From an uncultured Verrucomicrobiota bacterium (lineage in GTDB: Bacteria > Verrucomicrobiota > Verrucomicrobiia > Limisphaerales > UBA9464): DNA of 64,000 nucleotides. Positions 27,764-37,382 of this stretch are shown here, piece after piece. The DNA lies in NCBI GenBank assembly GCA_903939515.1, contig CAJAHH010000125.1, positions 1 through 64,000 of the forward strand. The letters are read 5' to 3'. The notes below the pieces were generated by a model. It saw only the letters and a list, made by a program, of their open reading frames with translations. It did no database searches and was not told where the DNA came from. The translations under genes were made by a program, and so were the position numbers. The number at the start of each line of letters is the position of its first letter. Position 1 is the stretch's first letter.

Positions 27764-29086
27764 TCACAGCTCGTAGGGCTTGAGCAACTGACGCGCCCTC
27801 AGGAGATCTCCGGCACCTAACGTGGTGCGGACGGCGGCCCAATCGTCTGCCCAACGCCGGAGTCGCTGAGCACTCGGGGAATTGAGGGCGACGGGGTTGA
27901 CAGGATCGACAGACTGCTTGCTTTGAGACTTCGGATCCGAAGGTTGGATCAACCGAGCCTCAATCGCACGAACCTGCTCAATGGCCGCAGACAACAAAAC
28001 CATCGGATCGTGAGAGGCGTCGGTGGACTCGATGGCCTGAAGGGCCTCATCGACCCCGGTGAGGACCGCCACTAATTGTGGTCGGATCTCCTCCGGAAAA
28101 TCAGACAACCCCGACACATGCAGGGTGAAGGCACCAAAGGCACGGTTCAGCGTCCGGGAGGATTGCAACCAAACGGCCCGGGCTTCCCGAAAGCGCCCGT
28201 CCGAAGCCCTCAACGCCACGGCGGCGGTCGATTCCTGGATCAACTTCAAGTAACCCGCTGTTAGCGATTCCTCACCCGCACGCACGACCGGATCGGCCCA
28301 CCGAGCCGCCCGACCGGCCTGCCTACGAATCTCGGCTGCATCCTCCGCAACCAAGGCTCTGGACAGCCGATCGCGACACTCCACCACGGCCGCATTGGCG
28401 TCGTCCGGCGCAAACAGAGAATCCCGGTCGAGCATCCAGGACCGGCCCGGGCTTTGCATCCACCCGGCGCGTATTCCGGCGGTTCTGGGACTCGCCAAGG
28501 ACGCCTCGAGCAACTCCATCGCCCGAAGCGTGCGGTCGACCGATTGCAAGTCTTGGCCCAAGAGCTGTCGGCGCATCATGCGCAAGGCACCCATTATTTC
28601 GTTGGCGACCTCGGTCGCGCTGTGGATCTCCGAATGCGCTAGGGCTCCATCCAGCACCAGGGCTAAGTCGCCCAAGAATAGGCGCTCATCCTGAAACCAG
28701 CTGCGGTCCGACGGATTGGACTCCGGCGACAAGAGCAGGAGGTTGTGAGAGGCCTTCTGGGAAAACGGTTCGGTATCCGGAAACTCTCGAAGCAACTTAA
28801 GGAAGAGATTCACCGCCGGAATCAGGTTGCCTTTCATTGTGTAGCAAATGCCCAAACGGTGCATCGCCTCCACCCGGATCCGGTCCGGAACATTGGGTTG
28901 TTCTAGCAGTTGCTCGTGAATGCGGATGGCACCGTTGTAATGGCCCAAGACCTCTTCCCTCCACGCACCCTCTTCCAGGGACAGTTGCAGCGGCAGCGGC
29001 GGCGGCCCGGCCTGGAGTGAGCAAACAACCGCCCACCCCAGCAGGATCCATCCGAAAATCTTTCGATAGCCACATCGGTTCTTCAT
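27764..29086 (-). CDS. Exported TPR-like protein upstream of the two-component system
   Basis: The protein is 440 residues with a signal peptide (FGWILLGWAVVCSLQA). Residues about 35-110 show TPR-like helical hairpins (GHYNGAIRIHEQLLEQPNVP; AMHRLGICYTMKGNLIPAVNLFLKLLREFPDT). The remaining ~330 residues are helical with no domain I can name. It is the first gene of a minus-strand run with the sensor kinase (27-bp gap) and response regulator. A periplasmic partner of the sensor domain is a reasonable inference but not demonstrated. Confidence 0.7.
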   Translation of the reverse strand: MKNRCGYRKIFGWILLGWAVVCSLQAGPPPLPLQLSLEEGAWREEVLGHYNGAIRIHEQLLEQPNVPDRIRVEAMHRLGICYTMKGNLIPAVNLFLKLLREFPDTEPFSQKASHNLLLLSPESNPSDRSWFQDERLFLGDLALVLDGALAHSEIHSATEVANEIMGALRMMRRQLLGQDLQSVDRTLRAMELLEASLASPRTAGIRAGWMQSPGRSWMLDRDSLFAPDDANAAVVECRDRLSRALVAEDAAEIRRQAGRAARWADPVVRAGEESLTAGYLKLIQESTAAVALRASDGRFREARAVWLQSSRTLNRAFGAFTLHVSGLSDFPEEIRPQLVAVLTGVDEALQAIESTDASHDPMVLLSAAIEQVRAIEARLIQPSDPKSQSKQSVDPVNPVALNSPSAQRLRRWADDWAAVRTTLGAGDLLRARQLLKPYEL

Positions 29087-29213
29087 TCGACTGAGGAATC
29101 CCTGCCACGGCCCTGTTACCGCGCTATGACGGCCACGCTATTTCTCTACGGGCGATGGATTCAAGCGTTCCCGCTGGCCAGCCGGCATCCGGCTCTTCAA
29201 TCATGCACCTACG

Positions 29214-30365
29214 ATGACCCCTTGGAGATGCCTGACCGCCTGCGTGTGGAGCCTGTCGTTGGGACTGACAGCGGCCGAACTGCACTTGTCCGCGCCACTC
29301 GATTATCAGGTCGTTCAACGACAAAGCATGAACCGAGGCACGGTCACTTTGATCGGGACCGATGGCTCGCTGGTCGATGGAGCGATTAGCCTGGAGACCC
29401 GATTTGTGGCCGACGGCCGTCCGAGCCCTTGGATCCGCCTAGATGCCCCTACAACGAAGGGACAATTCCGGTGCTCCGTGGAACTGCCCGCGGGCGGCTG
29501 GTTCCGGCTCGAGGTGCGCCAGCGGAGGGGCGACTCCGTGGTGGCCCAGACCCACATTGAACACTTGGGCATCGGCGAGGTGTTCGTGGTGACCGGACAG
29601 TCTAATTCGGCCAACCATGGCGAAGAACTCCAGCAACCCCAGTCCGGCCTAGTGACCACCTTCGACGGCACCCGCTGGCGTCTAGCCTTGGACCCCCAAC
29701 CCGGTGCCAGCGGCGGCGGCGGCAGCTTCCTGCCCCCCTTCGGCGATGCGCTGTCCCGACGGTTGGGCGTCCCGATCGGCGTCGTCTCCTGCGGCATCGG
29801 AGCCACCAGCGTTCGCGAGTGGCTGCCGAAGGGCTCCCGCTTTCCCAATCCACCGACCCTGACAAGCCGGGTCCGCCGGCTCGACTCCGGTGAGTGGGAA
29901 AGCGACGGCGCAGCCTTCGAAGGTCTGGTGGCTCGCATGACTCCTTTAGGTCCCGGCGGGTTCCGTGCGGTGCTCTGGCATCAGGGTGAGAGCGATGCCA
30001 ACCAGGCGGATGCCTCACGAACCCTCGCCGGCGGCCGCTACCGGGAATACCTGAGCACCGTGATCCAAGAATCCCGACGACGCATTGGCTGGGAGCCGCC
30101 GTGGTTCGTCGCGCAAGTCAGCTACCATGTGCCGGGCGATGAGGCCTCGGCCGACATCCGAGCGGCACAAGCTTCTCTTTGGCAGGAAGGCATCGCCCTC
30201 GAGGGGCCAGACTCCGACGCCCTCAAGGGCCCCCTGCGAGACTCGGGCGGCAAGGGTGTGCATTTCAGCGGGCCCGGCCTTCGCGAGCACGGCAAGCGCT
30301 GGGCCGACAAGGTGGGTGCCTGGATCGCTTCACCGGCGGCGCACCGGACCTCCACGACTCAATAG
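29214..30365 (+). CDS. SASA-domain carbohydrate esterase
   Basis: The protein is 383 residues with a signal peptide (TACVWSLSLGLTAAE). The SGNH/SASA signature is present: VVTGQSNSANHG holds the nucleophile Ser and WHQGESDANQAD holds the block preceding the catalytic His region. GVHFSGPGLREHGKRWADKV near the C-terminus supplies the likely His. The family covers sialate O-acetylesterases and acetyl-xylan-type esterases, so the activity is de-esterification of a glycan, probably in the periplasm. It is distinct from the larger esterase at 41746. It diverges from the TPR gene. Confidence 0.9.
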   Translation: MTPWRCLTACVWSLSLGLTAAELHLSAPLDYQVVQRQSMNRGTVTLIGTDGSLVDGAISLETRFVADGRPSPWIRLDAPTTKGQFRCSVELPAGGWFRLEVRQRRGDSVVAQTHIEHLGIGEVFVVTGQSNSANHGEELQQPQSGLVTTFDGTRWRLALDPQPGASGGGGSFLPPFGDALSRRLGVPIGVVSCGIGATSVREWLPKGSRFPNPPTLTSRVRRLDSGEWESDGAAFEGLVARMTPLGPGGFRAVLWHQGESDANQADASRTLAGGRYREYLSTVIQESRRRIGWEPPWFVAQVSYHVPGDEASADIRAAQASLWQEGIALEGPDSDALKGPLRDSGGKGVHFSGPGLREHGKRWADKVGAWIASPAAHRTSTTQ

Positions 30366-30648
30366 GCGATGGCTCAGCGCCAACATGAGCTAACCATGAG
30401 CCAACCCAGAGGCGACAGGCTTCACCGCCTGAAGTTTCGAAGACTCCTCGTCACCCCGAAAACGCGGCTCGAGGGTGTGGATATCCCGGTTGTTGGCCTG
30501 CTCCACACGCGGGACAGCATTGGGCGTCATCCGCAGCGCTACGAACTGCGAGGACCCTATTCCGCGACCGGAAGCTGGATTTTCCCAACGCGGGGGCCGG
30601 GAAGTTTTACTTGATGCTCAGGCAAACGCCTTGGGACAGTAACATCTC

Positions 30649-32262
<1,614 letters not shown>

Positions 32263-32319
32263 GGGCCCGCCCGAAAATTCCAAGAGGCTCTGTTTTCGCT
32301 AAAAATAGTCCCGGGCGAA

Positions 32320-32351
32320 GCCCGAGGAGGGAACCCTTCCCTTTCTCGGGC
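32320..32351. repeat. 32-nt intergenic hairpin after pyrG
   Basis: GCCCGAG pairs with CTCGGGC, and inside it GGGAA pairs with TTCCC around a short loop. It sits about 60 bp past the pyrG stop. It has no clear T-run, so it may serve as an mRNA end stabiliser or pausing site rather than a classic terminator. Confidence 0.5.
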
Positions 32352-32434
32352 CTTGATCACCCAGCGACCAAAGAATTAGCAACCAAGGCCGTCGGCTAAG
32401 ACGCGGATCGGGTTTGGCCTGACTGGCCGGGGTG

Positions 32435-32493
32435 TGCTCTCGCGGAAGAAGAAACAGCCAGCACGACTCCTCCAATTGCATCGTTTCGGCTGA
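32435..32493. repeat. Dispersed repeat family 2, copy A
   Basis: TGCTCTCGCGGAAGAAGA...CAG..AGCA.GA.TC.TCC...GCATCGT aligns with 40170-40225 across about 60 bp, with identical blocks TGCTCTCGCG, AAGAAGA and GCATCGT. The minus strand of both would encode a similar peptide (ESCWLFLLPREH here, ESCFLHLLSREQ there). That suggests either a relict coding piece or selection on the DNA. Confidence 0.6.
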
Positions 32494-32499
32494 GGCATT

Positions 32500-32571
32500 T
32501 TGGGCACGTCTTGGGCACCTCTTGGGCACGACCCCGTACCTTCTGGACACAACCTCGTACCTCTTGGGCAC
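32500..32571. repeat. 11-nt tandem repeat array (TTGGGCACNTC)
   Basis: TTGGGCAC recurs at 32500, 32511 and 32522 with exact 11-nt spacing. A degenerate TCTGGACAC and a final CTTGGGCAC follow about 20 nt apart, each preceded by CGTACCT. It directly follows repeat family 2 copy A. Confidence 0.65.
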
Positions 32572-32603
32572 GACCGCGTTGGAGGAAACCCCAATCTGGA
32601 ATC

Positions 32604-33380
32604 TTAGAATCGGGTGTCTGCCTTCTTGAGGTTCAGTTCCCGGATCCAAATGTTGCGGTAGCGCACGTCGTGGCCTTCGTTCTGAAGCTTGAGCCCGCCG
32701 GGGGAATCGGTGATCCCCTTGCCGCCATCATTGCCGCCATCGATTCCGGAGTTAGCCCCGCCCCAGATTTGCTGGATGGTAATATTGGTGTGGACGAGTT
32801 GACCGTTGAAATACATGGAGACCAAGGGCTTCTCGACGAGCTTGCCCTCCTTGAAGCGGGCGGCTCGAAAGTTGATATCGTAGGCGTTCCACTTTCCGGT
32901 GCCATTGTAGGCGTGATAAGGTGAGGGCGTTTCGTTAATCACTGCGGCCATGCCGTGCGGGGTCTTGTCGCCATCGAGCACCTGAATCTCGTAACGGTTC
33001 TGCAAGTACACGCCGCTGTTTCCGTTGGGTTTTGCGATCCGGAACTCCACGTGCAGTCGGAAATCACGAAATTCTTGAACGGTCACCAGATCGGCCGTGC
33101 CGAACTTGCCGCCGTCGGAGACCCGGTCATCGGTCATCATCACTGTGCCGCCATCCACGGGGTCTTCGACGATGGGCCACTTGATCGGCAGCGAGGACTT
33201 GAAGCCGGGTCCCTTCCAGTAGGTCCACTTGGAATGGAGCATTTCCTTGGACCCATCAAAAAGCACTTGCGCGCCCTTCTCAGGTTTGGCTCCCACGCCG
33301 ACATGGGGCGAAGCAGCCCAGGCACCTGCGGCCGAGGCGAAGGTGAGGGCGAGGACGGTAAGGGTTTTTAGGGCATTCAT
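32604..33380 (-). CDS. DUF1080 (3-keto-disaccharide hydrolase-like) secreted protein
   Basis: The ATG at 33380 gives 258 residues with a signal peptide (LTVLALTFASAAGAWA). The lectin-like DUF1080 fold is recognised from VQEFRDFRLHVEFRIAKPNGNSGVYLQNRYEIQVLD, GTGKWNAYDINFRAARF and GLKLQNEGHDVRYRNIWIREL. Family members are abundant in Planctomycetota, Verrucomicrobiota and Bacteroidota. They are linked to glycan turnover, and some act as 3-keto-glucoside hydrolases. The substrate here is unknown. It diverges from the cbiX-like gene. Confidence 0.93.
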   Translation of the reverse strand: MNALKTLTVLALTFASAAGAWAASPHVGVGAKPEKGAQVLFDGSKEMLHSKWTYWKGPGFKSSLPIKWPIVEDPVDGGTVMMTDDRVSDGGKFGTADLVTVQEFRDFRLHVEFRIAKPNGNSGVYLQNRYEIQVLDGDKTPHGMAAVINETPSPYHAYNGTGKWNAYDINFRAARFKEGKLVEKPLVSMYFNGQLVHTNITIQQIWGGANSGIDGGNDGGKGITDSPGGLKLQNEGHDVRYRNIWIRELNLKKADTRF

Positions 33381-33510
33381 GGTGGGAGAAATCAGTACGA
33401 AACCCTCTGCCGCAGAATGGGCCAGAGTCAACCGAACGATTACTGGACACGCCGCAAGAAACCGACCGCGCCTTGCGTGCGGCCCGGTTGGTCGCACACT
33501 AAGTCTTGTT

Positions 33511-34350
33511 ATGGGTGATTTTTCGGAGGCTGCACTGGTGCTGCTAGGACATGGATCAACGGTGAACGCCGACTCGGCGGCCCCGACTCATCAACATGCC
33601 GAGGAGTTGCGTCGGCGCGGGGTCTTCGCCCAGGTGCTGACTGGCTTCTGGAAGGAGCACCCGGCTTTTTCCGGGGTGCTGCGCGGAGTCTATGCTCCGC
33701 GGGTGTTCGTGGTTCCGTTATTCATCAGCGAGGGCTACTTCACCGAAGAGGTGATTCCGCGCGAACTCGGTTTGGCTGAGCGCGGTCAGACGCTCTTTCC
33801 GAAGGTCCAAGAGAGGAATGGTCGCCAGATTCATTACTGTGGCCCCGTGGGTACCCACGCTCGCATGACGGAGGTGATCTTGGCTCGGGCCCAAGAGGCG
33901 GTGGGTTCCGGCCCGGAGGTGCCCTCCCTGTCCGAGAGTTCTCTGTTCATCGCCGGGCATGGCACGAGCAATAACGAGAACTCGCGACGCGCGATCGAGG
34001 ACCAGGTGCTGCTTATACGGAAACGAGGGCTCTACCGGGATGTCCATCCGATCTTCATGGAAGAAGATCCCCGCATCGCTGATGCCTACACTCTGGGCGA
34101 GACAGATAATCTCATCGTGGTGCCCTTCTTCATCAGCGATGGCCTGCACAGTTACGAGGACATCCCGGTCATGCTGGGGGCCTCGGCCGAATCGGTGCAG
34201 GAACGCTTCCGGCGCGGAGAGCCCACGTGGATCAATCCCACCACTATCCACGGCAAGCGGGTCTGGTACGGTCGTAGCATCGGAACTGCCCCCATGCTGG
34301 CCGACGTGGTGATGGACCGGGTACGCGAGAGTGCTGCAACGGTGTTGTGA
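33511..34350 (+). CDS. CbiX-family sirohydrochlorin chelatase, two-domain
   Basis: From the ATG at 33511 the protein is 279 residues; the track start lies in the antisense of DUF1080. It contains two tandem CbiX half-domains. Each begins with a GHG motif: VLLGHGSTVNADSAAP near residue 10 and LFIAGHGTSNNENSRR near 145. Each also holds a FISEGYFTEEVIP / FISDGLHSYEDIPV segment. Two-domain forms insert a metal (Fe, Co or Ni) into sirohydrochlorin-like rings, in sirohaem or cobalamin pathways. No other tetrapyrrole gene is adjacent, so the metal and pathway are open. The next gene is an SCO/copper lipoprotein 77 bp downstream. Confidence 0.9.
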   Translation: MGDFSEAALVLLGHGSTVNADSAAPTHQHAEELRRRGVFAQVLTGFWKEHPAFSGVLRGVYAPRVFVVPLFISEGYFTEEVIPRELGLAERGQTLFPKVQERNGRQIHYCGPVGTHARMTEVILARAQEAVGSGPEVPSLSESSLFIAGHGTSNNENSRRAIEDQVLLIRKRGLYRDVHPIFMEEDPRIADAYTLGETDNLIVVPFFISDGLHSYEDIPVMLGASAESVQERFRRGEPTWINPTTIHGKRVWYGRSIGTAPMLADVVMDRVRESAATVL

Positions 34351-34427
34351 GGCTCGCAATTTGGGGGATTGCCCGATGGGTCTTCCCCTTTTGCCTAGTG
34401 CAGCGAGTAGATTACCTTCAAGCCCGC

Positions 34428-35366
34428 ATGAAGAGGTTTCCTTGGTTAAGGTCGGTATTCCTCGCTGCAGCCCTCGCTCTTGGCGGGGTTGGCTGCACGC
34501 CGGCGGCCCCCGCCACGGCGGGCGGTGGTTCTGCGGCTGAAGAAACACCGCGTGAGTATTCCGTCCGCGGGGTAATACGGCGGGTGGAGCCTGAGCGGCG
34601 TTCGGTGGTGGTGAAGCACGAGGAGATTCCCGGGTTCATGCCGGCCATGACTATGCCCTTCGATGTGAAGGAGCCGAAGGAACTCAACGGGCTCAAACCC
34701 GGTGACCGGATCGCCTTCCGCATGCTAGTTACCACCAATGATGGGTGGATCGACCGCATCCACGTCGTGGGCTCCGACACCAATGCCGTGGCCACTCCCT
34801 CGCCGGTGCGCATTACCTCTTCCGTGCCTTTGTTGGAGGCGGGATCGCTGTTGCCGGACTACACGCTCACCAATGAGTTGGGGAGGGTAATCCGTTTGTC
34901 AGAGTTTCGGGGGCAAGTGTTGGCCTTCACGTTCATTTTCACTCGTTGCCCTTATCCTGATTTCTGCCCGCGGATGACGGACCTTTTTGCTCAAGCGCAG
35001 AAGAGCCTAGCGGGCCAGCCCGACGCGCCGAAGAACGTGAAGTTTCTGTCTATCTCGTTCGATCCGGAGCACGACACTCCGGAACTCCTGCGAGCTTATG
35101 CGGAGCGCCACAATTACAATCCATCCCATTGGACGTTGGCGACGGGTGCCTGGGATCAGCTCGAGCCGCTGACCGGCCATTTTGGTCTGCTCTTCGGGCG
35201 TGATGTGCCGCCCGAGAAGATGGAGCATAATTTGCGCACTGTGGTGGTTCGGCCTTCAGGGAAGATCCAGGCGATCCTTCCGAGCAATGAGTGGCAGTCG
35301 GAAGATCTGATCCGGGAAATTCGGGCCGCGGCCGCGGAACCGACGACGCCGGCCCAGGGACGGTAA
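34428..35366 (+). CDS. Lipoprotein with CusF-like copper domain fused to SCO1/SenC
   Basis: I choose the ATG at 34428 because it gives a lipoprotein signal (SVFLAAALALGGVGC); the track start at 34347 overlaps cbiX. The protein is 312 residues. Residues about 45-125 match the CusF/Ec copper-binding type (GVIRRVEPERRSVVVKHEEI, then PGFMPAMTMPF with the Met-rich motif). The SCO1/SenC thioredoxin-like domain follows (RLSEFRGQVLAFTFIFTRCP). Its copper-site cysteines are Cys174 and Cys180 in CPYPDFC, a CX5C spacing instead of CX3C. A later EHNLRTVVV holds the likely His ligand. It probably delivers copper to cytochrome oxidase in the periplasm. Confidence 0.92.
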   Translation: MKRFPWLRSVFLAAALALGGVGCTPAAPATAGGGSAAEETPREYSVRGVIRRVEPERRSVVVKHEEIPGFMPAMTMPFDVKEPKELNGLKPGDRIAFRMLVTTNDGWIDRIHVVGSDTNAVATPSPVRITSSVPLLEAGSLLPDYTLTNELGRVIRLSEFRGQVLAFTFIFTRCPYPDFCPRMTDLFAQAQKSLAGQPDAPKNVKFLSISFDPEHDTPELLRAYAERHNYNPSHWTLATGAWDQLEPLTGHFGLLFGRDVPPEKMEHNLRTVVVRPSGKIQAILPSNEWQSEDLIREIRAAAAEPTTPAQGR

Positions 35367-35484
35367 GCCCTTGATGCGCCAGGGTGCGGTTAAACTTCCG
35401 CTGAAGCCGGGACGGGATTGGGAGCCGGGGAGGTCGTGGGCCGGGTGGTTTCAGGCGGTAGGCTGGCTCTTCGGTGGATGCTCC

Positions 35485-35591
35485 GCGGGATCAATCCTGC
35501 GCTCGCAGGGAGACTCGTTGACTGATGACTTCGCGCTGCGCGCGAGGGGCTTTGTTGTTCGCCTCCTACGCTCGCTCCAGATCGGTCCCGC
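35485..35591 (-). repeat. ~110-bp inverted-end repeat, copy 4 (minus orientation)
   Basis: On the minus strand it reads GCGGGACCGATCTGGAGCGAGC, GTAGGAGGCG, CCCCTCGCGCGCAGCGCGAAG, CGAGTCTCCCTGCGAGCGCAGGATTGATCCCGC. This is collinear with copies 1-3, so the element occurs in both orientations. Confidence 0.8.
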
Positions 35592-35618
35592 TGTGCATCG
35601 GTTTACTCTGCAGTCCTC

Positions 35619-35714
35619 TGATCCCTGACTTCTAACTTCTGAACCCTAACCTCTAACCCCTGACCCCTGACCCCTGACCCCTGACACCTGATCTCTGTCC
35701 CCTGACCTCTGTCA
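35619..35714. repeat. Degenerate heptamer tandem array (TGACCCC)n
   Basis: About 13 units of a 7-nt repeat run from TGATCCC through TGACTTC, TAACTTC, TGAACCC, TAACCTC and TAACCCC to four TGACCCC-type units, then TGACACC, TGATCTC, TGTCCCC, TGACCTC and TGTCAC. It starts 28 bp after repeat copy 4. Strand-slippage expansion is the likely origin. Confidence 0.85.
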
Positions 35715-35806
35715 CTGGCGCTATTGGGGCGAATCCGTCTGGGGAGTTCGGGAGGGCTCCGATTTGGAACCCTCCCGGGAGAACGATTTCAACCGATGAT
35801 GGTGGA

Positions 35807-36694
35807 CTACTTTTTCTTGCCGAACTTCTTGGCGGCAGGGGCCTTGAGGCGCTTGAACTCTTTTGTGAGGTTGGTCAACGAGGACTCAATTCCCATTCGC
35901 TCCAGGGAACTGGCTCCGACGAAGCCTACGACATCGGTGTTCTTCATCACGCGATCGGCGTCGGCGGGTGTGTTAATGGGGCCGCCATGGCACAGGAAGA
36001 AGATGTCTTTCCGGACTCGGGAGGCGGCGTCGATGATTTCCTGGGTCCGCTGGAGGGTGAAGTCCCAACTCACTACGGCGTTCTGGACGCCGATGCTGCC
36101 GCCGACGGTCGTTCCGACGTGGGCGATGATGGCGTCAGCCCCGGACTTGGCCATTTCCACGGCTTCTTCAGGGGTGCCGACATAGACGATGGAAAAGAGG
36201 TCCATTTTCCGGGCGAGGGCGACCATTTCATATTCCTTCTTCACGCTCATGCCGGTCTCTTCGAGCACGCCCCGAAAATGGCCATCGATGATGGTGTGGG
36301 TGGGGAAGTTGTTCACGCCGCTGAAACCCATCTCTTTGACCTTGCCCAACCAGTGCCACATGCGGCGGCGGGGATCGGTGGCGTGGACGCCGCAGATGAC
36401 GGGCACTTCTTCGACGACTGGAAGCACTTCGTACTCTCCGATCTCCATGGCGATGGCATTGGCGTCGCCGTAAGCCATCATGCCGCAGGTGGATCCGTGG
36501 CCCATCATGCGGAAGCGGCCGGAGTTATAGATGATGATGAGGTCGGCGCCGCCCTTCTCGATGAATTTGGCGCTAATGCCCGCGCCAGCGCCGGCGGCGA
36601 TGACGGCGTCGCCTTTCTTGATGGTGTCCATCAAGCGCTCGCGGACTTCTTTGCGGGTGTAAGGATTTCCTTTGCCGGTCCAGGGATTGGGCAT
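35807..36694 (-). CDS. PEP-hydrolase family (TIM-barrel signal-transduction-like) protein
   Basis: The ATG at 36694 is preferred (295 residues) over the track start 13 codons upstream. The fold is a TIM barrel. Recognised stretches include VIAAGAGAGISAKFIEKGGADL, IIYNSGRFRMMGHGSTCGMM, PVICGVHATDPRRRM, GFSGVNNFPTHTIIDG and GADAIIAHVGTTVGG, and the C-terminal FVGASSLERMGIE. This matches the phosphoenolpyruvate hydrolase family (PF09370), related to Tm-1-type proteins. The catalytic activity of bacterial members is unverified. It diverges from the RidA gene with a 147-bp gap. Confidence 0.88.
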   Translation of the reverse strand: MPNPWTGKGNPYTRKEVRERLMDTIKKGDAVIAAGAGAGISAKFIEKGGADLIIIYNSGRFRMMGHGSTCGMMAYGDANAIAMEIGEYEVLPVVEEVPVICGVHATDPRRRMWHWLGKVKEMGFSGVNNFPTHTIIDGHFRGVLEETGMSVKKEYEMVALARKMDLFSIVYVGTPEEAVEMAKSGADAIIAHVGTTVGGSIGVQNAVVSWDFTLQRTQEIIDAASRVRKDIFFLCHGGPINTPADADRVMKNTDVVGFVGASSLERMGIESSLTNLTKEFKRLKAPAAKKFGKKK

Positions 36695-36841
36695 GTTCTT
36701 AAAACGAAAACAGTTGGAACTTAACGAAGCCATTGAAGCGCTCCAGCGTCAATCTTGGCCATGCTGCGGAGGCACGCTTGCCTACTCCGAAACCAACGAT
36801 GCGCTCGCGCTCGAGGCCGGCCCGGTCCAGGGTTTCCAACG

Positions 36842-37303
36842 ATGAGCCGCATCGAATCCAAACTGGCCGAACTCGGCATTGCCCTACCCACTCCGCCGCC
36901 ACCAGGCGGGAACTACCTGCCCTTTCGTATCGAGGGCAAGACGTTGTATTTACCCGGGGCGATCGCTAGCCGGGAAGGGAAGGTTCAATACGCCGGCAAG
37001 GTGGGTGAGAATCTCACGATCGAAGAGGGCTATGAGGCGGCCAAGTTGTGCGCGCTCAATTTGCTGGCCTGCGCAAAACTAGGCCTGGGCGATCTAGATC
37101 GCATCGACCACGTGATTTCCGTCAGCGGCTACGTCAATTGCGTGGCCGGATTCCCGGACAGCCCCAAGGTGATTAACGGGGCCAGCGATTTACTGGTGGC
37201 CTTGCTCGGAGACGATGGGCGGCATGTTCGGGCCGCGGTCGGCGTGGCGGGTCTGCCGGTCAACTCCGCGACCGAGGTGCAAATGATCGTGGCCCTGAGG
37301 TGA
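36842..37303 (+). CDS. RidA/YjgF-family protein
   Basis: The ATG at 36842 gives 153 residues, slightly longer than classic RidA (about 130) because of an N-terminal extension typical of the YoaB/YjgH-like subgroup. The conserved block DRIDHVISVSGYVNCVAGF and the C-terminal VRAAVGVAGLPVNSATEVQMIVA are present. The Arg of the latter is the substrate-binding residue of active imine deaminases. Hydrolysis of reactive enamine/imine intermediates is inferred, but subgroup members vary. Confidence 0.92.
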   Translation: MSRIESKLAELGIALPTPPPPGGNYLPFRIEGKTLYLPGAIASREGKVQYAGKVGENLTIEEGYEAAKLCALNLLACAKLGLGDLDRIDHVISVSGYVNCVAGFPDSPKVINGASDLLVALLGDDGRHVRAAVGVAGLPVNSATEVQMIVALR

Positions 37304-37342
37304 AGGGGGCGGGCTCAGAAAGAGGTAACTCCTCTCTGTGGG

Positions 37343-37375
37343 TGCGCAGACTTCCCGGGTCGATGGATCTGCGCA
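37343..37375. terminator. Hairpin between convergent ridA-like and trpE genes
   Basis: TGCGCAGA and TCTGCGCA form a perfect 8-bp stem around a 17-nt loop, midway between two convergent stop codons. There is no T-run, so this could be a bidirectional transcription end or an mRNA end stem-loop. Confidence 0.4.
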
Positions 37376-37382
37376 GAACCAT

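Larger units (their letters stand above)
32263..32603. other. 341-bp intergenic region with hairpin and tandem repeats
   Basis: This lies between the convergent pyrG and DUF1080 genes. It holds a long hairpin (32320-32351), one copy of a dispersed repeat (32435-32493) and an 11-nt tandem array (32500-32571). The short ORFs here follow the repeats and are not believed to be genes. Confidence 0.65.
35367..35806. other. 440-bp intergenic region with repeat copy 4 and heptamer array
   Basis: No gene is supported here. It contains one inverted-end repeat copy in the minus orientation (35485-35591) and a degenerate heptamer array (35619-35714). The ORF at 35371-35628 in the track reads through the repeat and has no recognisable domain. 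Confidence 0.7.

Noticed and set aside
35619-35714. CRISPR array
   Set aside because: Units are 7 nt and contiguous with no spacers; no cas genes in the window.
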